Part shown: one piece after another, positions 1 through 13,055 of the stretch
How positions within the stretch are numbered: the stretch's first letter is position 1
How the letters are laid out: each line of letters begins with the position of its first letter
Source: Cymbidium sinense
Taxonomy: Eukaryota > Streptophyta > Magnoliopsida > Asparagales > Orchidaceae
Reading direction: 5' to 3'
Assembly (NCBI GenBank): GCA_021442155.1
Contig: CM038229.1
Location: 95,574,271 to 95,638,270 of the forward strand
Length of the DNA stretch: 64,000 nt
Program-made: the position numbers and the translations under genes
Notes under the pieces: model-generated
Databases searched by the model: none
Seen by the model: the letters and a program-made list of their open reading frames with translations, nothing else
Told to the model about the DNA's origin: nothing

Positions 1-1497
1 CCTTAATCTCCTCTTAATTAAGAGTTAATTCATTAAATATCTCATTCATTAATTTCTAAAAATTCTAACAAGTTCTAACTTAATTGCCTACCTTTGGTTG
101 ATGCTTAGGTGTTTAATAGCCTAAGTTCAATTTAGAAATCAAAATCCAATTCACATGTGTGAAAGGGTATTTTGAAATTACGTAAGCTAAACCTCTTAGC
201 TTAATTAACTTTTAATTGTGAGCCAAATTGCATTAGGCCTTTCCATTATTAGGTGCATTGCAAATTTAAATTCCTTGTGGGTTTTATGCCATCTCATTGG
301 CTCATTGACATAAAGTAAATAATTTCATTTTTAAAATTTGAAATATGAAATTATGAATGCATGAATCACATGACATACAACTTAACATGTTGGGAAAGAT
401 CCAAAGCAATGAAAGCATGTAAACAAACTCACTTCACTTAAATCCTAAAGACATTCCCATTGAATAAGAAAATTTAGAATAAATCAAAGTGAATTCTAAA
501 ATGATTTTGTTTAGTTTGATGTTTGATTTAATTTTGAAAAGGTGAGATGATTTTATTGTTCCAAACCCATTCCCACATTTGTTTTGTATTTCGTTTAATT
601 TTTAGATAATTAAATCCATTTTTAACATTAATTAGGTCAAGGTATAAATTAAGTGGCTTAATTAACCTTTGCCTAAACCACCTTAAAAAAAATTAACTAA
701 GTAATTATGAGCCAATGAGATGACATAAAACCCACAAAGTATTTAAATTTGTAATGCACCTAATAATGAAAAGCCCTAATGCAATATGGTTCATAATTAC
801 AAGTTAATTAAGCTGGGGTTTAGCTTAAGTAATTTCAAAACACCCTTTCATACTTATGAAATGGGTTTTAATTTCCTTGATTAAACTTAGGCTATTAAAC
901 ACTTAAGCATCTACCAAAGGTAGATTAATTAAGTTCTAGAACTTTTAAAATTTTGAAAATTGAATAAAGGGATAATTAATGAATTAACACTTAATTAAGA
1001 GGAGATTAAAGAGAGAAGAGGGAGTTTAGGGAATAGCTTGGGAGAAATACCCCAAAATTATTCCATAAACCTCTCACTGACCTTAATCAACCCTAATCAT
1101 AGGTAAAATCATTAATCACACCTTAATTACCCTTAATTACAAGAAAGGGGTGATTAGAGAATGAAATAGAAATTTCCCCAATTGAGCCCTCAATAAATCT
1201 CAAGAAAATTAAGAGAGGCAGAGTCATCCCTTAAAATGAACCCTAAAATTTTGAGATTAATTGATGACTTAATTAAAGGATAATTAGCTAATCAAGATTC
1301 CCAAAGATACCAAATTCAAAGAAAAGGGTAATTCAAAATCCATTGAAATTATTTATAAAATATTTTAGATGAAATTATCTTTCCATAGCATTTTTCCTTT
1401 TATTTTTTTGATTTTTCTATGAAGAGTTATGAATTTTAGAAGTTATATGGATTAATTAGGAATTAATTAGGCATTAAACTAATCCCTATTTAATCCT

Positions 1498-1630
1498 CAC
1501 GGCGATGTGGCGGGTGTGCTTTACATGCATCGCACCGAGGGTGTGACTGAAATGTCACATCCTAAATGGAGGCGACGGCACACGCTTATCCTCGACCATC
1601 CGAGCAAAGATCGACGAAGGATTCACCTAC
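1498..1630. other. CpG-bearing patch in the copy A right arm
   Basis: A short GC-richer stretch with several CG dinucleotides inside an AT-rich arm. Counterparts occupy the same relative position in every other arm (8720-8835, 18960-19100, 49040-49290, 58560-58815). No reading frame is shared among them, so it is unlikely to be coding. It may be a subterminal or regulatory segment of the element; its function is unknown. Confidence 0.55.
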
Positions 1631-2749
1631 GATTTTAAAAGGGTAATTAATTTCTAAAACATGCTAAATAATCTCACCGTTTATCTAAAATATGCAAATG
1701 GACATGAGATGAGCCAAGTTCTTCCACGAGGATCAATGGAGACCGTCCATGATCTAAAGGGAGATCCAGCATCTAGCATGAAATCATACAAAAATCAACC
1801 CACACCATCTAGGCACAATTACAAACCTATCCAACGGTGGATTTCACATGCCATGAATATTTCTTTTACAAAGGACCAACACCCCTAAGCTAAGTGGTGA
1901 AAATTTCATACCTCGCCGAGGTGATCACGACTTGAGATCGATGAGGTAGCTTCTCGATGGAAACAAAGCCTTGTTGAAATTTCTAGGCCTTGGGATTGAG
2001 TGGATCAATGGGTAACAACACCACTTCACTTGGGCTTTGACTTTGATCCAATTGAACTCTTCCTTGCTGTGGGAACTTCAATGAGCTTGGGAAAGTTCGA
2101 CTTGACCCTCGATGGAGTGCAAGAGTAATTGGATGGAGATCAAGTATAGAGGAAGTTGGCTAATGGATTGAGCTCCCTATTTTGCACTATGCAAAATCAG
2201 AAATGAATTCAAATCCTTCCCAAGAAGCTTGGGAATTCTCTAAGGAGGTTGCCTGGGTTCCTAGGCTTCAATGTGAATGAATTAAAATTTCATTTAATTA
2301 GGGGAGTATATCTCCAAATATGGCAATCGACACCAAACCATTTGTTGCCATTTTGATCCAATTGAGATTGGAGAGGTTGTTTAGGTAGTTTTGAGTGAGC
2401 GCATGGTCGGTTTGATCCTTGAGTGGATCGCCAACTTCCCTAATTTGAGCTTAGAGGGAATTTGAAAACTCAATTTTAAGCTATATAGTGAGTTTGGTCT
2501 ATGGACCAAATGGCACCCAAACCCATTGGGTTGGGTGCACCACTCATCACTAAGTCCCCTTGAGGAAAGCCTCAAGTGATTGTGAAGATGGTATGACCAA
2601 AATACCCATGGGCTAGGCCAAAATTTGTTCTATGGCCTAGGGATAGAATGATCATTTTGCTATTTTTCTACTTTAGATATGTTGGTATGTGGAGAAACTA
2701 GGTTTGGCCAAGTTTCATTGGATTTGGAATCCATTTGATGGTTTGGCTC

Positions 2750-3600
2750 ATGTTGACCCATTTAGGTCAAAATGATTCAACTTGGGTCAAGTTAACCAAT
2801 AGGTCAATTGGGTCAAACCAAGGGTTGAGTCAAGTTCATATGACCATTTGAAATATTTTGGTGCCTTTGGTTTGGTTCAATTTGGATTAGATTTGATTTT
2901 GGCTCATATGACTTTATTTAGGTCAAATGGGTCAAGTTGACCTATTTGACCCATTTGACCTATTTCAAGTAGGTCAAGGGTAGGTTTAGGTTAGGTTAGT
3001 CATATGGAGTGGATTGGTATCTTTCCAATCAATTTGGGTTAAGTTCCTCAACATGACCCCTTTAGTCATGTTGGGTCTAAGGTCAATTGGGCTAGTTGAG
3101 TTTAGTTGAGGCTTTGGTCAAGTTTCACAAGTGATTTGGGATGGACTCGACCCATTGGTTTCAATCAATTTGGCTTAGATCAAGCTTTGATACATTTTGG
3201 CCCTTTAGGGCAAAGTGGGTCAACTTGGGTCAAGTGGGCCAATTGGGCTAGATTAGGCTCAAATGTTGGCTTGGTCAAGTTCAAACATAGGTCATGAGTG
3301 AACCTATATTTGAACTTAGATCAATGGTTTCAATCAATTTGGCCTATGGTGGAATTTGGATATGTTAGGTTCCATTTTGAGTTAAGTGTTGACTTGGTTA
3401 ACCCTTAAGTTTGACTTGGCTTGACCCAATTTGATTGATTGATCATCCCATGATGATTGTTGATCATGATGAGAGGATATATGAGTTTGGTTCAATCCAA
3501 TTTGGTTAGGATCAAAAGTTACATAAGGGTACTTTAGCTCACTTTGGGTTAAGTGAGCCTAAGTGGGTCAAATGGCTTGGTCAAAGCTTGATTTGAAGTT
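2750..3600 (+). repeat. Dense GGTCAA (W-box-like) array, copy A right arm
   Basis: GGTCAA and close variants (GGGTCAAG, AGGTCAAA) recur every few tens of bases. The reverse complement, TTGACC, is the core of the WRKY-binding W-box. The reverse-complement array lies in left arms at about 6780-7620, 47200-48010 and 57000-57860. Whether WRKY proteins bind here is inference; the repetition itself is visible. Confidence 0.7.
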
Positions 3601-3924
3601 GATTGATCTTGTATATTGACTTATGATTGAAATATAAATTCATTTACAGGTGATTTGAAGTCAAATGGATTTTGCTCTATTTGAAAATTTCATATTCAAT
3701 GGAAGAATATGCTTAGTTTGATTTTTAATTTGGGTTTTGATTATTTGATTGAGGTTTGGATTTATATATGAGCTCATGATTGTAGGATTGATTGAACCAT
3801 GAGAGAAATCAAGGATTTGGCTTGATTTAGAATTTATTTGGCTAAGTTCAAGATTTTGATTTGAAAGGCTTAGATTTGATTTTGAGATTTGAGTTTGATT
3901 TTTTGATTTGGTTTTGATTGTTTG

Positions 3925-4095
3925 AATTTATATTTCATTTATATATATGAATATAAATGGATCATGAGAAATTTTCAAGGATTTGAAGTGGTTTAATCAT
4001 GATTTGTGTTAAATCCATTAAAGGGAATTTAAAGGATTTAAAGTAATTTTTCAATTGAAATTTAATTTTGGATTGGATTTGATTGATTTATATTT

Positions 4096-4129
<34 letters not shown>

Positions 4130-4560
4130 AGAATATAAATGAGAATACAAATAAGTTCTGAGAAAATCTCATGAATTTGAAAAAGTTTGATCAAAGTTTA
4201 GGTTAAATTCATTAATGAAAATTAAGAGATTTAAGGAATTTTAAGGATTTTAAATTTGGAATTTAATTTTTCCTTTGATTAGATTGATTTATATTTATAT
4301 TTCATTTATATATGAGAATATAAATGAGAATACAAATAAGTTTTGAGAAAATCCCATGAATTTGAATAGGTTTGATCAAGGTTTAGAGTTGATTTTGGCT
4401 AAGCCCTTTAATGGAAAATTAAAGGGACTTAAAAAAATTTTCATGAATTGATTTGGGATTTTGAAATTGATTTGATGGGTTTAAATTTATATTTTATTTA
4501 TAAATATGAATATAAATGAGAATATAAATAGATTATGAGAAAATCTCAAAGATTTGAATA
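3925..4560 (+). repeat. Degenerate tandem modules of about 160-200 bp
   Basis: A module built around TATATTTCATTTATATATGA, followed by AATATAAATGAGAATA, a GAGAAAATC block and a TTAATGGAAAATTAAAGGA-like block, recurs near 3930, 4086, 4284 and 4483. Related series lie at about 5820-6460 (reverse orientation) and 20790-21400, so the array predates separation of the arms. A perfect AT run lies near 4106-4129. Confidence 0.65.
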
Positions 4561-4934
4561 GGTTTTGATCATAATTTTGGCTAAGTCCTTAAGAAAGGGT
4601 TAAGGACTTAGAAAATTTGAACTTAGGAATTTTGATGAATTTTGGATCATGGGTTTCAATCATAGATTTCAATCATTGATTTGATTTGAGTTTTGGAGAA
4701 AATCAAATGGAATTGATTTGGAGTTTGATTTGAAAGAAGGAAAGAAATGGTTTAAGTTAAAGGGTAGAAAATTTCCTCAAGGCATGACCTACTATGGCTA
4801 ACTCTTCTAAGTCTCTGGGCTTGAGTATCCACCTAATCACTAGATGTGTCCTAAGACTAAGAAACTCTTGAAGTCTAAGAGAAATCTAAGCTAAGATGGA
4901 GGAGTTGAGAGCTCATTCTAAAAATGAGGTCAAC

Positions 4935-5381
4935 ATACCAACAATCTGCTATCTCCTATCAATGGTGACCAGATGGGTCCCCTAACCTTGAGGAACTCCA
5001 AAGACCTCACTCGTGCTCATATCTCTTCACACCATTCTCCAAGAAAGGACCAAAAGATAGTAGTACCTGTGAGGTGAGTAGACCCCAGTGGCTCTGCAGA
5101 GGAGCTATTCAAAATGAGAGCGACCAAGTCTCGAAATGTAGCAAAACTATAGAGGCGAAGTGCGTGTCTTGAGGCATTGCTTTTCGACATCTACTATCCA
5201 CAGGAAGAATGGTCACCATCATGAGTCGCATTACAAGAAAAATTGAACTATCAAGTAAGATGATTGGGTTGGTAGCCCTAAATGATAACCGACTAACCAA
5301 ATCTATAATACAACCAGCATGGGCATATACTAAAAGGTACTCAACCACTCTAAATGTCAACCATGTAGAGTAGTGAGGCTC
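4935..5381. other. Spacer between copies A and B
   Basis: About 447 bp separate the right end of A from the left end of B. It is not part of either arm and has more balanced composition. The minus strand is open from about 5365 to 5109, but the frame continues into the B arm and the product resembles nothing I recognise. It may be the old target sequence, or the core of a composite in which the A and B arms face each other. Confidence 0.5.
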
Positions 5382-5819
5382 GTTGACCTCATTTTTAGAA
5401 TGAGCTCTCAACACCTCCATCTTAGACATAGGATTTCTCTTAGACTTTAAGAGTTCTTTAGTCTTAAGACACATCTAATGATTAGGTGGACACTCTCACC
5501 AAGCCCTAGAAGACTTAGAAGAGTTATTCATAGGAATAGGTCATGCTGGGTGTTTGGAAAATCTCCTACCCTTTAACTTAAACCATTCCTCACTTTCCTT
5601 CTTTCAAGTCAAACTCCAAATCAATTCTATTTGATTTTTCAAACTCAAATCAATTCCATGAATAAATTTCATAATTCAAATCCATGATTGAAACTCATGA
5701 TTGAAACCCATGACCAAATTCCATCAAAATTCCTAAGTTCAAATTTCCTAAATCCTTAAGCCTCCTTAAGGACTTAGCCAAAATCATGATTTAAACCCAC
5801 TCAAATCTTTGATATTTTC

Positions 5820-6460
5820 TCATGATCCATTTATATTATCATTTATATTCCCATTTATACATGAAATATGAATTCAAACCCATCAAATCAAATTCAAAAT
5901 TCCAAAACAATTCATGGAAATTTTTCTAAATTCCTTTAATTTTCCATTAAAGGACTTCACTAAAATCAACTCTAAACCTTGATCAAATTAACTCAAAACC
6001 TTGGGATTTTCTTAAAACTTAATTATATCCTCATTTATATTCTCATATATAAATTAAATATAAATATAACTCAATTAGATCCAAAGCAAAAAATTAAATT
6101 CCAAATCAAAATGCTTAAAATTCCCTTAAATCAATTAATTTTTCATTAATGGATTTAACCTAAACTTTGATCAAACCACTTCAAACTCATGGGATTTCTC
6201 AAAATATATTTGTATTCTTATTTATGTTCCCATATATAAATGAAATATAAATATACATCAATCAAATCCAATTCAAAAATTAAATTTCAAATTAAAAATT
6301 CCATTAAATCCTTTAAATTCTCTTTAATGGATTTAACCCTAAATCATGATTAAACTCTTTCAAATCCTTAAAATTTTCTAATGATAAATTTATATTCACA
6401 TATATAAATGAAATATAAATTCAAACAATCAAAACCAACTAAAAAAAATCAAATTTAAAT
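5820..6460 (-). repeat. Degenerate tandem modules, copy B left arm
   Basis: Reverse-complement counterpart of the 3925-4560 modules. Blocks containing TCATTTATATTC, ATGAAATATAAAT and TTTAATTTTCCATTAAAGGA recur at spacings of roughly 160-200 bp. Confidence 0.55.
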
Positions 6461-6779
6461 CAAATCAAAATCAAATCTAAGCCTTTCAAGTCAAAATCTT
6501 GAACTTAACCAAAATCATTTCAAATCAAGCCAAACTCTTGATTTTCTCTCATGGTTCAATCAATCCTACAATCATGAGTCCATATATAAATCCAAACCTT
6601 AATCAAACAATCAAAACCCAAATCAAAATCAAACCCAAGTCCCTCCATATTCTTCCTTTGAATATGAAATTTTCAAATGGATGAAAATCCATTTGTCTTC
6701 AAACCACTTGTAATTGATTTATATTTCAATCATAAGTCCATATACAAGATCGATCAACTTTAAATCAAGCTTTGGCCAA

Positions 6780-7620
6780 GCCATTTGACCCACTTAGGCT
6801 CACTTGACCCAAAGTGACCTAAAGTACCCATATGAGCCAACTTTTGATCCTAACCAAATCGGATTGAACCAAACTCATATTTGCCTCTCATCATGATCAA
6901 CAATCATCATGGGATGATCAATCAAAAATTAGGTCAAACCAAGTCAAACCTAAGGGTTGACCAAGTCAACACATAACATAAAATGAAACCTTACATGACC
7001 GAAATCAACTATAGGTCAAATTGATTGAAACATTTGATCTAAGTTCACTCATGACCTATGTTTGAACTTGACCAAGCCAACATTTGAGCCTAACCTAGCC
7101 TAATTGGCCCACTTGATCCAAGTTGACCCATTTTGACCTAAAGCCAAAATGTGTCAAAACTTGATCTAAGCTAAATTGATTGGAACCAATGGGTTAAGTC
7201 CATCCCAAATCACATGTGAAACTTGACCAACTAGACCCAACCTAGCCCAATTGACCTTAGACCCAACATAATCTAAAGGGGTCATGTTGAGCCAAAATTG
7301 AACCAAACCCAAACTGATTGGAAACAAAGACACCAATCCACTTCATATGAAAACCTAACCTAAGCCTACCATTGACCTAACCCAAATAGGTCAAATGGGT
7401 CAAATGGGTCAACTGGACCCATTTGACCTAAATGAGTCATATGACCCAAAACCAATCTATACTAAATTGAACCAAACCAAAGGCACCAAAATATTTCAAA
7501 TGGTCATGAACTTGACCCAACCCTTGGTTTGACCCAATTTAACCTATTAGTCAACTTGACCCAAGTTAACCCATTTTGACCTAAATGGTTCAACATGAGC
7601 CAAACCCCATCAAATGGATT
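6780..7620 (-). repeat. TTGACC (W-box-like) array, copy B left arm
   Basis: TTGACC and TTGACCCA-type hexamers recur densely on the plus strand, with a few GGTCAA inversions around 7388-7420. It is collinear with the 2750-3600 array in inverted order. Confidence 0.7.
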
Positions 7621-8719
7621 CCAAATCCATTGAAACTTAACCCAACCTATTTTCTCAACATACCAAACATACCCAAATTAAAAAAATAGCAAAAGCATTA
7701 TACGCCTAGGCCATAGAACAAGTATTGGCCAACCCATGGGTATTTTGGTCATGCACTCACAATCACTTGAGGCTCTCCTAAAACCTCAAGGGGACCTAGT
7801 GATGAGTGGTACACCCAACCCAATAGATTTGGGTCAACCCATTTGGCCCATGGATCAAACCCGACCCATAGCCATAAAATTGAAATTCCAAACTCCCCAA
7901 AGCTCAATTGGATGCACATGGGAGTTACCTCCTCGCCAAAGACCATGTGCACACCTCTAACCACCCAAATAACCCATCCCATGGTGTCAATTGGATCAAA
8001 ATGGCAAGCTTATGCTTGACCATCTTATTTCCATGGGGAGATATACTCCCCTAATCCACAAAAATTTTCATTCCCACTTGATCGATTGAGAGAGTTAGTA
8101 ACCTTCGTGAGAGCTCCCCAAGGTTCCTTGAGAAGATTTAGATTTATTGCGTTTTGCACTGCAAAAGAGGATGTCTATTGAATTCTCAAGTTCCTCTACA
8201 CTTGATCCAACTTAAATTCCTTCTACACTCATCATCCAAGGACCAATTCGAGCTTGCCCAAGCATCCATTAAGTTCTAGAGGCAAGGGAAGATTAATTCA
8301 ATCAAAGTGCAAAGGGAGTGAAGAGGAGTTGGTACACCCATTCATCTACTCAACCTCAAGAGTTAGGAACTTCAGGCTTCCTCCACTAGATGGAGCTACC
8401 TCATCGATCCCAAGCAGTGAGGTTAGTGAATTTTCATTAGGGATAAGAGGTGTTGGTCCTTTTGAAAGAAATTTCTATTTCATGTGAAATCCACCGTTGG
8501 ATTGACCGCTTTGGTCCTTTAGATGGTTTGGGTTGATTCTTGAATGAATCCATGAAGGATCGGGCTTGAATCTCCCTTGGATTGTGAATGGTTTACATTC
8601 ATCCTCGGGAAGAACTTATCTCACCCATCCATCTACACATTCTTAGATGGATGAGATTATTAGGCACGTTTTAGAATTTAATCCTCCTTTTAAAACCACG
8701 GTTGTATCCTTAGATGTCC

Positions 8720-8835
8720 ATCTTTGATGACGGCTAAGGATAAAAGCGCGCCGCCGCTCCCTTGACTTGACAAGTTAAGTAAGGAGCTCACGCACGCGCA
8801 AGTGCGTGACCGCCCCGCCACACCGTCGTGATCGG
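8720..8835. other. CpG-bearing patch in the copy B left arm
   Basis: A short run rich in CG dinucleotides (for example GCGCGCCGCCGC near 8745) inside an AT-rich arm. It pairs with 18960-19090 in the right arm. Confidence 0.55.
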
Positions 8836-11800
8836 GTATTAGCATAGGATTAGTTAGGGGTTATTTATATTTCTTAATTAATTCGATAACCTCAAAATCA
8901 TAACTCCTTCAAGAAAAATTAGAAAAATACAAGAAAAATGTTATGGATAGATAATTCCATCTAGAATATCTTTAAAATGTTTTCAATGTATTTTGATTTC
9001 CTTTTCTCTGAATTTGGGTTTTTTTGGGAATGGCAATTAGCTAATTATTCCCTAATTAAGTAAATTAATCTCAAATTTCTTGGGTTCATTTTAGGGATGA
9101 CCTCTGCCTCCCCTAATTTTCTTGAGATTTATTGAGACCTTGATTAGGAAACGCTCATTCGTAATTACCCCCCATGTAATTAAGGGTAATTAAGGTGTGA
9201 TTAGTGGATTTTCTCTTAGATTAAGTTTGATTAAGGTTAGATCCAATGAGTAGGGTTTTATGGAATACCTTTTGGAGTATTTCCTAAGCTATTAGCAACC
9301 CCTTTTCTTTCCTTAATCCCTTCGAATTAAGGGTTAATTCATTAATTACCCTTAAACAAATTTTCAAAAATTCTAAAAATGTTCAGAACTTAATTAATCT
9401 ACCTTGGGTAGATTCTTGGATTCAATAGCCTAAGTCTAATTAAGAAACTTAAAACCCCTTTCATAAATGTGAAAGGGTGTTTTAAAAGTACTTAAGCTAA
9501 AACCCTTTAGCTTAATTAACTTTAATTGTGAGCCAAATTTTTATTAGGCCTTTTCATTACTAGGTACATTACAAATTTGCATACCTTATGGGTTTTATGT
9601 CATCTCATTGGCTAATTACTTAATTAATTTTTCTAAGGTGGTGTAGGTAAGGGTTAATTAAGCCACTTAATGCATACCTTAACCTAATTAACACTTAAAA
9701 TGGATCTAATTATCTAAAAATTAAATAAAAATCTAAAACACATGTGGGAATGGGTTAGGAACAACAAACACATCTTACCTTCTTAAAATTAAATCAAACT
9801 TCAAACAAACAAAATCATTTTGAAATTCACTTTGATTTATTCTAAATTTTCTTATTCTTTAAGAATGTCTTTAAGATTTAAGTAAAGTGACTTTGTTTAC
9901 ATTCTTTCATTGCTTTATATCTTTCCCAACATATTAAATTGTATGTCATATGATTCATACATTCATAATTTCATATTTCAAAATTTTAAAATGAAATTAT
10001 TTACTTTATGTCAAATGTGCATGTGTTGGCTAAAGTAAATATGAGTGGCTATTATCACCACTAAATCAAAGTATTTTAAAATCTATAAATAAAATATCAA
10101 ATCTGAAAGTGTGCTATTCTTATACTTTAATTATAAGCTTGCATGTGATAAATTATAAAGCATGTTTAGTGTAGCATTTCCTCCTTTCATATGTTAGTAT
10201 AGTTTTGAATATGGGTTGGTAAGATGTAGGGTTCATTTGAAACCCAACACTTACTTAATTCTATACCTTATTCATCCCTTTTCCATCATGTTAGAAGGAT
10301 TGACTACACTTGCATGAATAAATTGCATAAAAAAAAAAATGAAATTATTAAACAACTTTTGCATTCTTTTTCCATTTAATTTCTTTTATATGCATGTTGT
10401 ACTTAGGAAAGTGGTATATTAGTCACAACGAGGTTGTGAGGATTTAATTAGCCCTAAGTAGGTCTTGTACCTTACACCTCAGTTAACAATGGTGTTGTAC
10501 TCACTTATGCCTTTCTTACTTTCATACATGTATGTGAAATTTTGGATAAGGAAAACCTTTTCTACTTAAGAAAATCATACATCTAAAACTTCTAAATTTT
10601 CTTAAATGGATTACTTAGCATGCATCATAAAGTGTGTTAGCTATTCTCATTTGCATGTATAGATATGCTTAGGGACCATCCATATGCATGTTATATATGT
10701 TGGGAAAGAAATGAAGTAATGTGTGTTATGTGAATTTTGATTCATTTTTTTAATCTTAAAATGCCTTTCTTCTAGATAGGTTTGTTTAGAGTTGAACTAA
10801 ACTTAGGATTAATTAAAGATTTAATTAAAACATTCACCTAAATGAAACTAAACATGAAATTACTTTAGAAAATTACTTAAGGATTAGGGAAGGAAGAGAA
10901 GTTCTCTTCTCTTTCTCTCTCTTTATAACTTAGTAATTAATTAGGTTTCACTCAAATCAAACGAAAATAAGAAATAAAATAACCCAAACACTTAAACAAC
11001 TTAAATGAAACCCTCCTCTAAGTTGAATATGTCTTTCTCACTTAGAAAATGCAAACCTAAAGTCTAATCTAAGCATACCACACAAGCCTTCAAAACACAC
11101 ATTAGCTAAATCACCACTTCTAGCTTTAGGTTAGGTCCTGCATGGTTTGATGTTATATTTTGTTTTTTTGATGAATGTTTTATCTTGGATGTTAGGGGTG
11201 TATGCTGGTAGAATGAATGGTGGGACGTTCTTATTCTAACTATTCTTTTCAGGGATTGTGCTAAAGGGGTACTATCATAAATAAAAATATAAATGCTTCT
11301 TGCTTAGTGCTTATACCTTAGCATAATCCATAGGCCAGTGGACTTAGTCACCCATGTGTGGGGTGATAAGTCCAATATACATGCTTAGTATTTGTGTGGT
11401 GTGATTTGACTAACCTTTATTTTGGTGTTAGTTAGATTTATTCATTTCCTTTTCATGTAAAATTTGTATATTTAGGATTTTGGAATGATTTGTTATGAGG
11501 ATTAGGATGAACATTGGTCATAAGATTCCATCTTATACACCATGTGAAGCCTTAGCATCTACCATTCAACCATCTAAAGGAATATCCAAAGAAGAAAAGA
11601 AGAAAAGAAAAGAAAGAAGAAAGAACCATTTATTCATTTTACGATTAGCTTTATAAATTATTTGATAATTTATTTAGCTTGTGCACTAAGTGGCATGTTT
11701 TTCTAGTTTCTTCCTTGATTTATGTATGTCCGGATGTGGATTAGGCTCTTTAGGAAAAATAAATCTTTTTTTTAACAACTCAAAATTAAATCTAAACAAC

Positions 11801-13055
11801 TCATAACCTCTAAAGCTTAGATTAAAATCAAGATAAAAGATTTATCAACCCCCCTTTGGATGAATATTTATTTATAATACCATGCACAAATGCATCTTAT
11901 TTCACTCTTGATTAGAGGGGTTCCATCTTTGCCGAGAACGACTTGACCTTTGAGGGGCCGTGGTGGAAACTCACCTCCTAAAACTTAGTGATTTTGTCCA
12001 ACACTACTTTCTTAATTAGTAAAATCCTATTAGCTGAGTCAAATTGATTATCAAAAATGAAATAAAATGATATTTGAAATGCATTAGGTTTAGGTCATTT
12101 GAAGCATGTCCCTTTACATGATCTAGTCTCTTTAAAGAGTGACTTTAAGGACTTAGTCTTTTTAAATAAAAATAGCCTAATATCTTACATAAGCATAAAG
12201 ACTTGCTTACATGTATTTAAAATTATAGGAGGAGTTAGTTGGCGGCCACCCCAGGTTGTAAGTCCAAACTATCGGTGGTTTGACCTCTCTTGTGGAGACA
12301 AACCAATTACCCATTTTGCCTTAGATTTAGGTTGTGCTTCCACCCTCATGGCTCCCTAGATTTAGGTTACGGCGTTACTTTTCCCTTTGTGGGCCATAAG
12401 CATAATCCTTCACTTCTTAGGCATTTCCTTAATCTTGTGTTAAAGAATCTTAAGTCTAAAATTCTAATGAAAAGTATAACTCGAACAAATTAAATCAATT
12501 TCCAAAATGTAAAGCCCAATTATAGGATAGTTTGAGGTGCTAGGTTTCTTAGCATCGTGAGCATCTCCTACTTATTCCCATTTTGGCTTTGATAATAACT
12601 CCCTCTTTTGATCAATCCCATTTGATCTTCAAAAATAAAACTAATTGATTGATAGCCTTTCCTATTGAAATCTTGAACGATCATTTATCTTAATTGAGAT
12701 TTTTCCTAAGGGATCCTATCCCTTAGGATGTAATTAACTATGGGGCTTGCCCTAAAGGAAACTTAACAAACTCAATTTAAAATAAATCTGTTTTACTTTT
12801 CATGTAAATTAGGGAAGAATATCTAGTATATCTTAGACCCATTGTCCTTGAGTCCTTATTGAGGTGATTGGTTCCATTAAAGGGTAGTAATTTTTGTCTT
12901 TCGAGATAGTATGATATACCTCGATGATGTATCCGATCACTGAATAAGTACATCTATGGATCTACATGGAGTCTTACCAAGATGAATTTCTATAAGGTCT
13001 CTTCTTTCTTTTCTCCCAGATTTGAAAGGACTCCTTGTAAGAGATTTATTAACCC

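Larger units (their letters stand above)
1..4934 (+). mobile_element. Copy A of the giant foldback element, internally deleted
   Basis: Bases 1-308 are in left-arm orientation and match copy B from about 9312 to 9610. Bases 309-4934 are in right-arm orientation and match the reverse complement of the B left arm. The middle (about 8 kb by comparison with B) is missing, so 1-300 pairs directly with about 700-1010. The right end is TGAGGTCAAC at 4925-4934, as in copy B. The start lies outside the window. I see no intact coding sequence; short open frames here are not conserved between arms. The class is uncertain: long inverted arms suggest a foldback or Mutator-like element. Confidence 0.8.

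Noticed and set aside
5109..5474. 121-codon minus-strand open frame
   Set aside because: It runs from the B terminus into the A/B spacer, so its first part is arm sequence. No recognisable domain and no start context.
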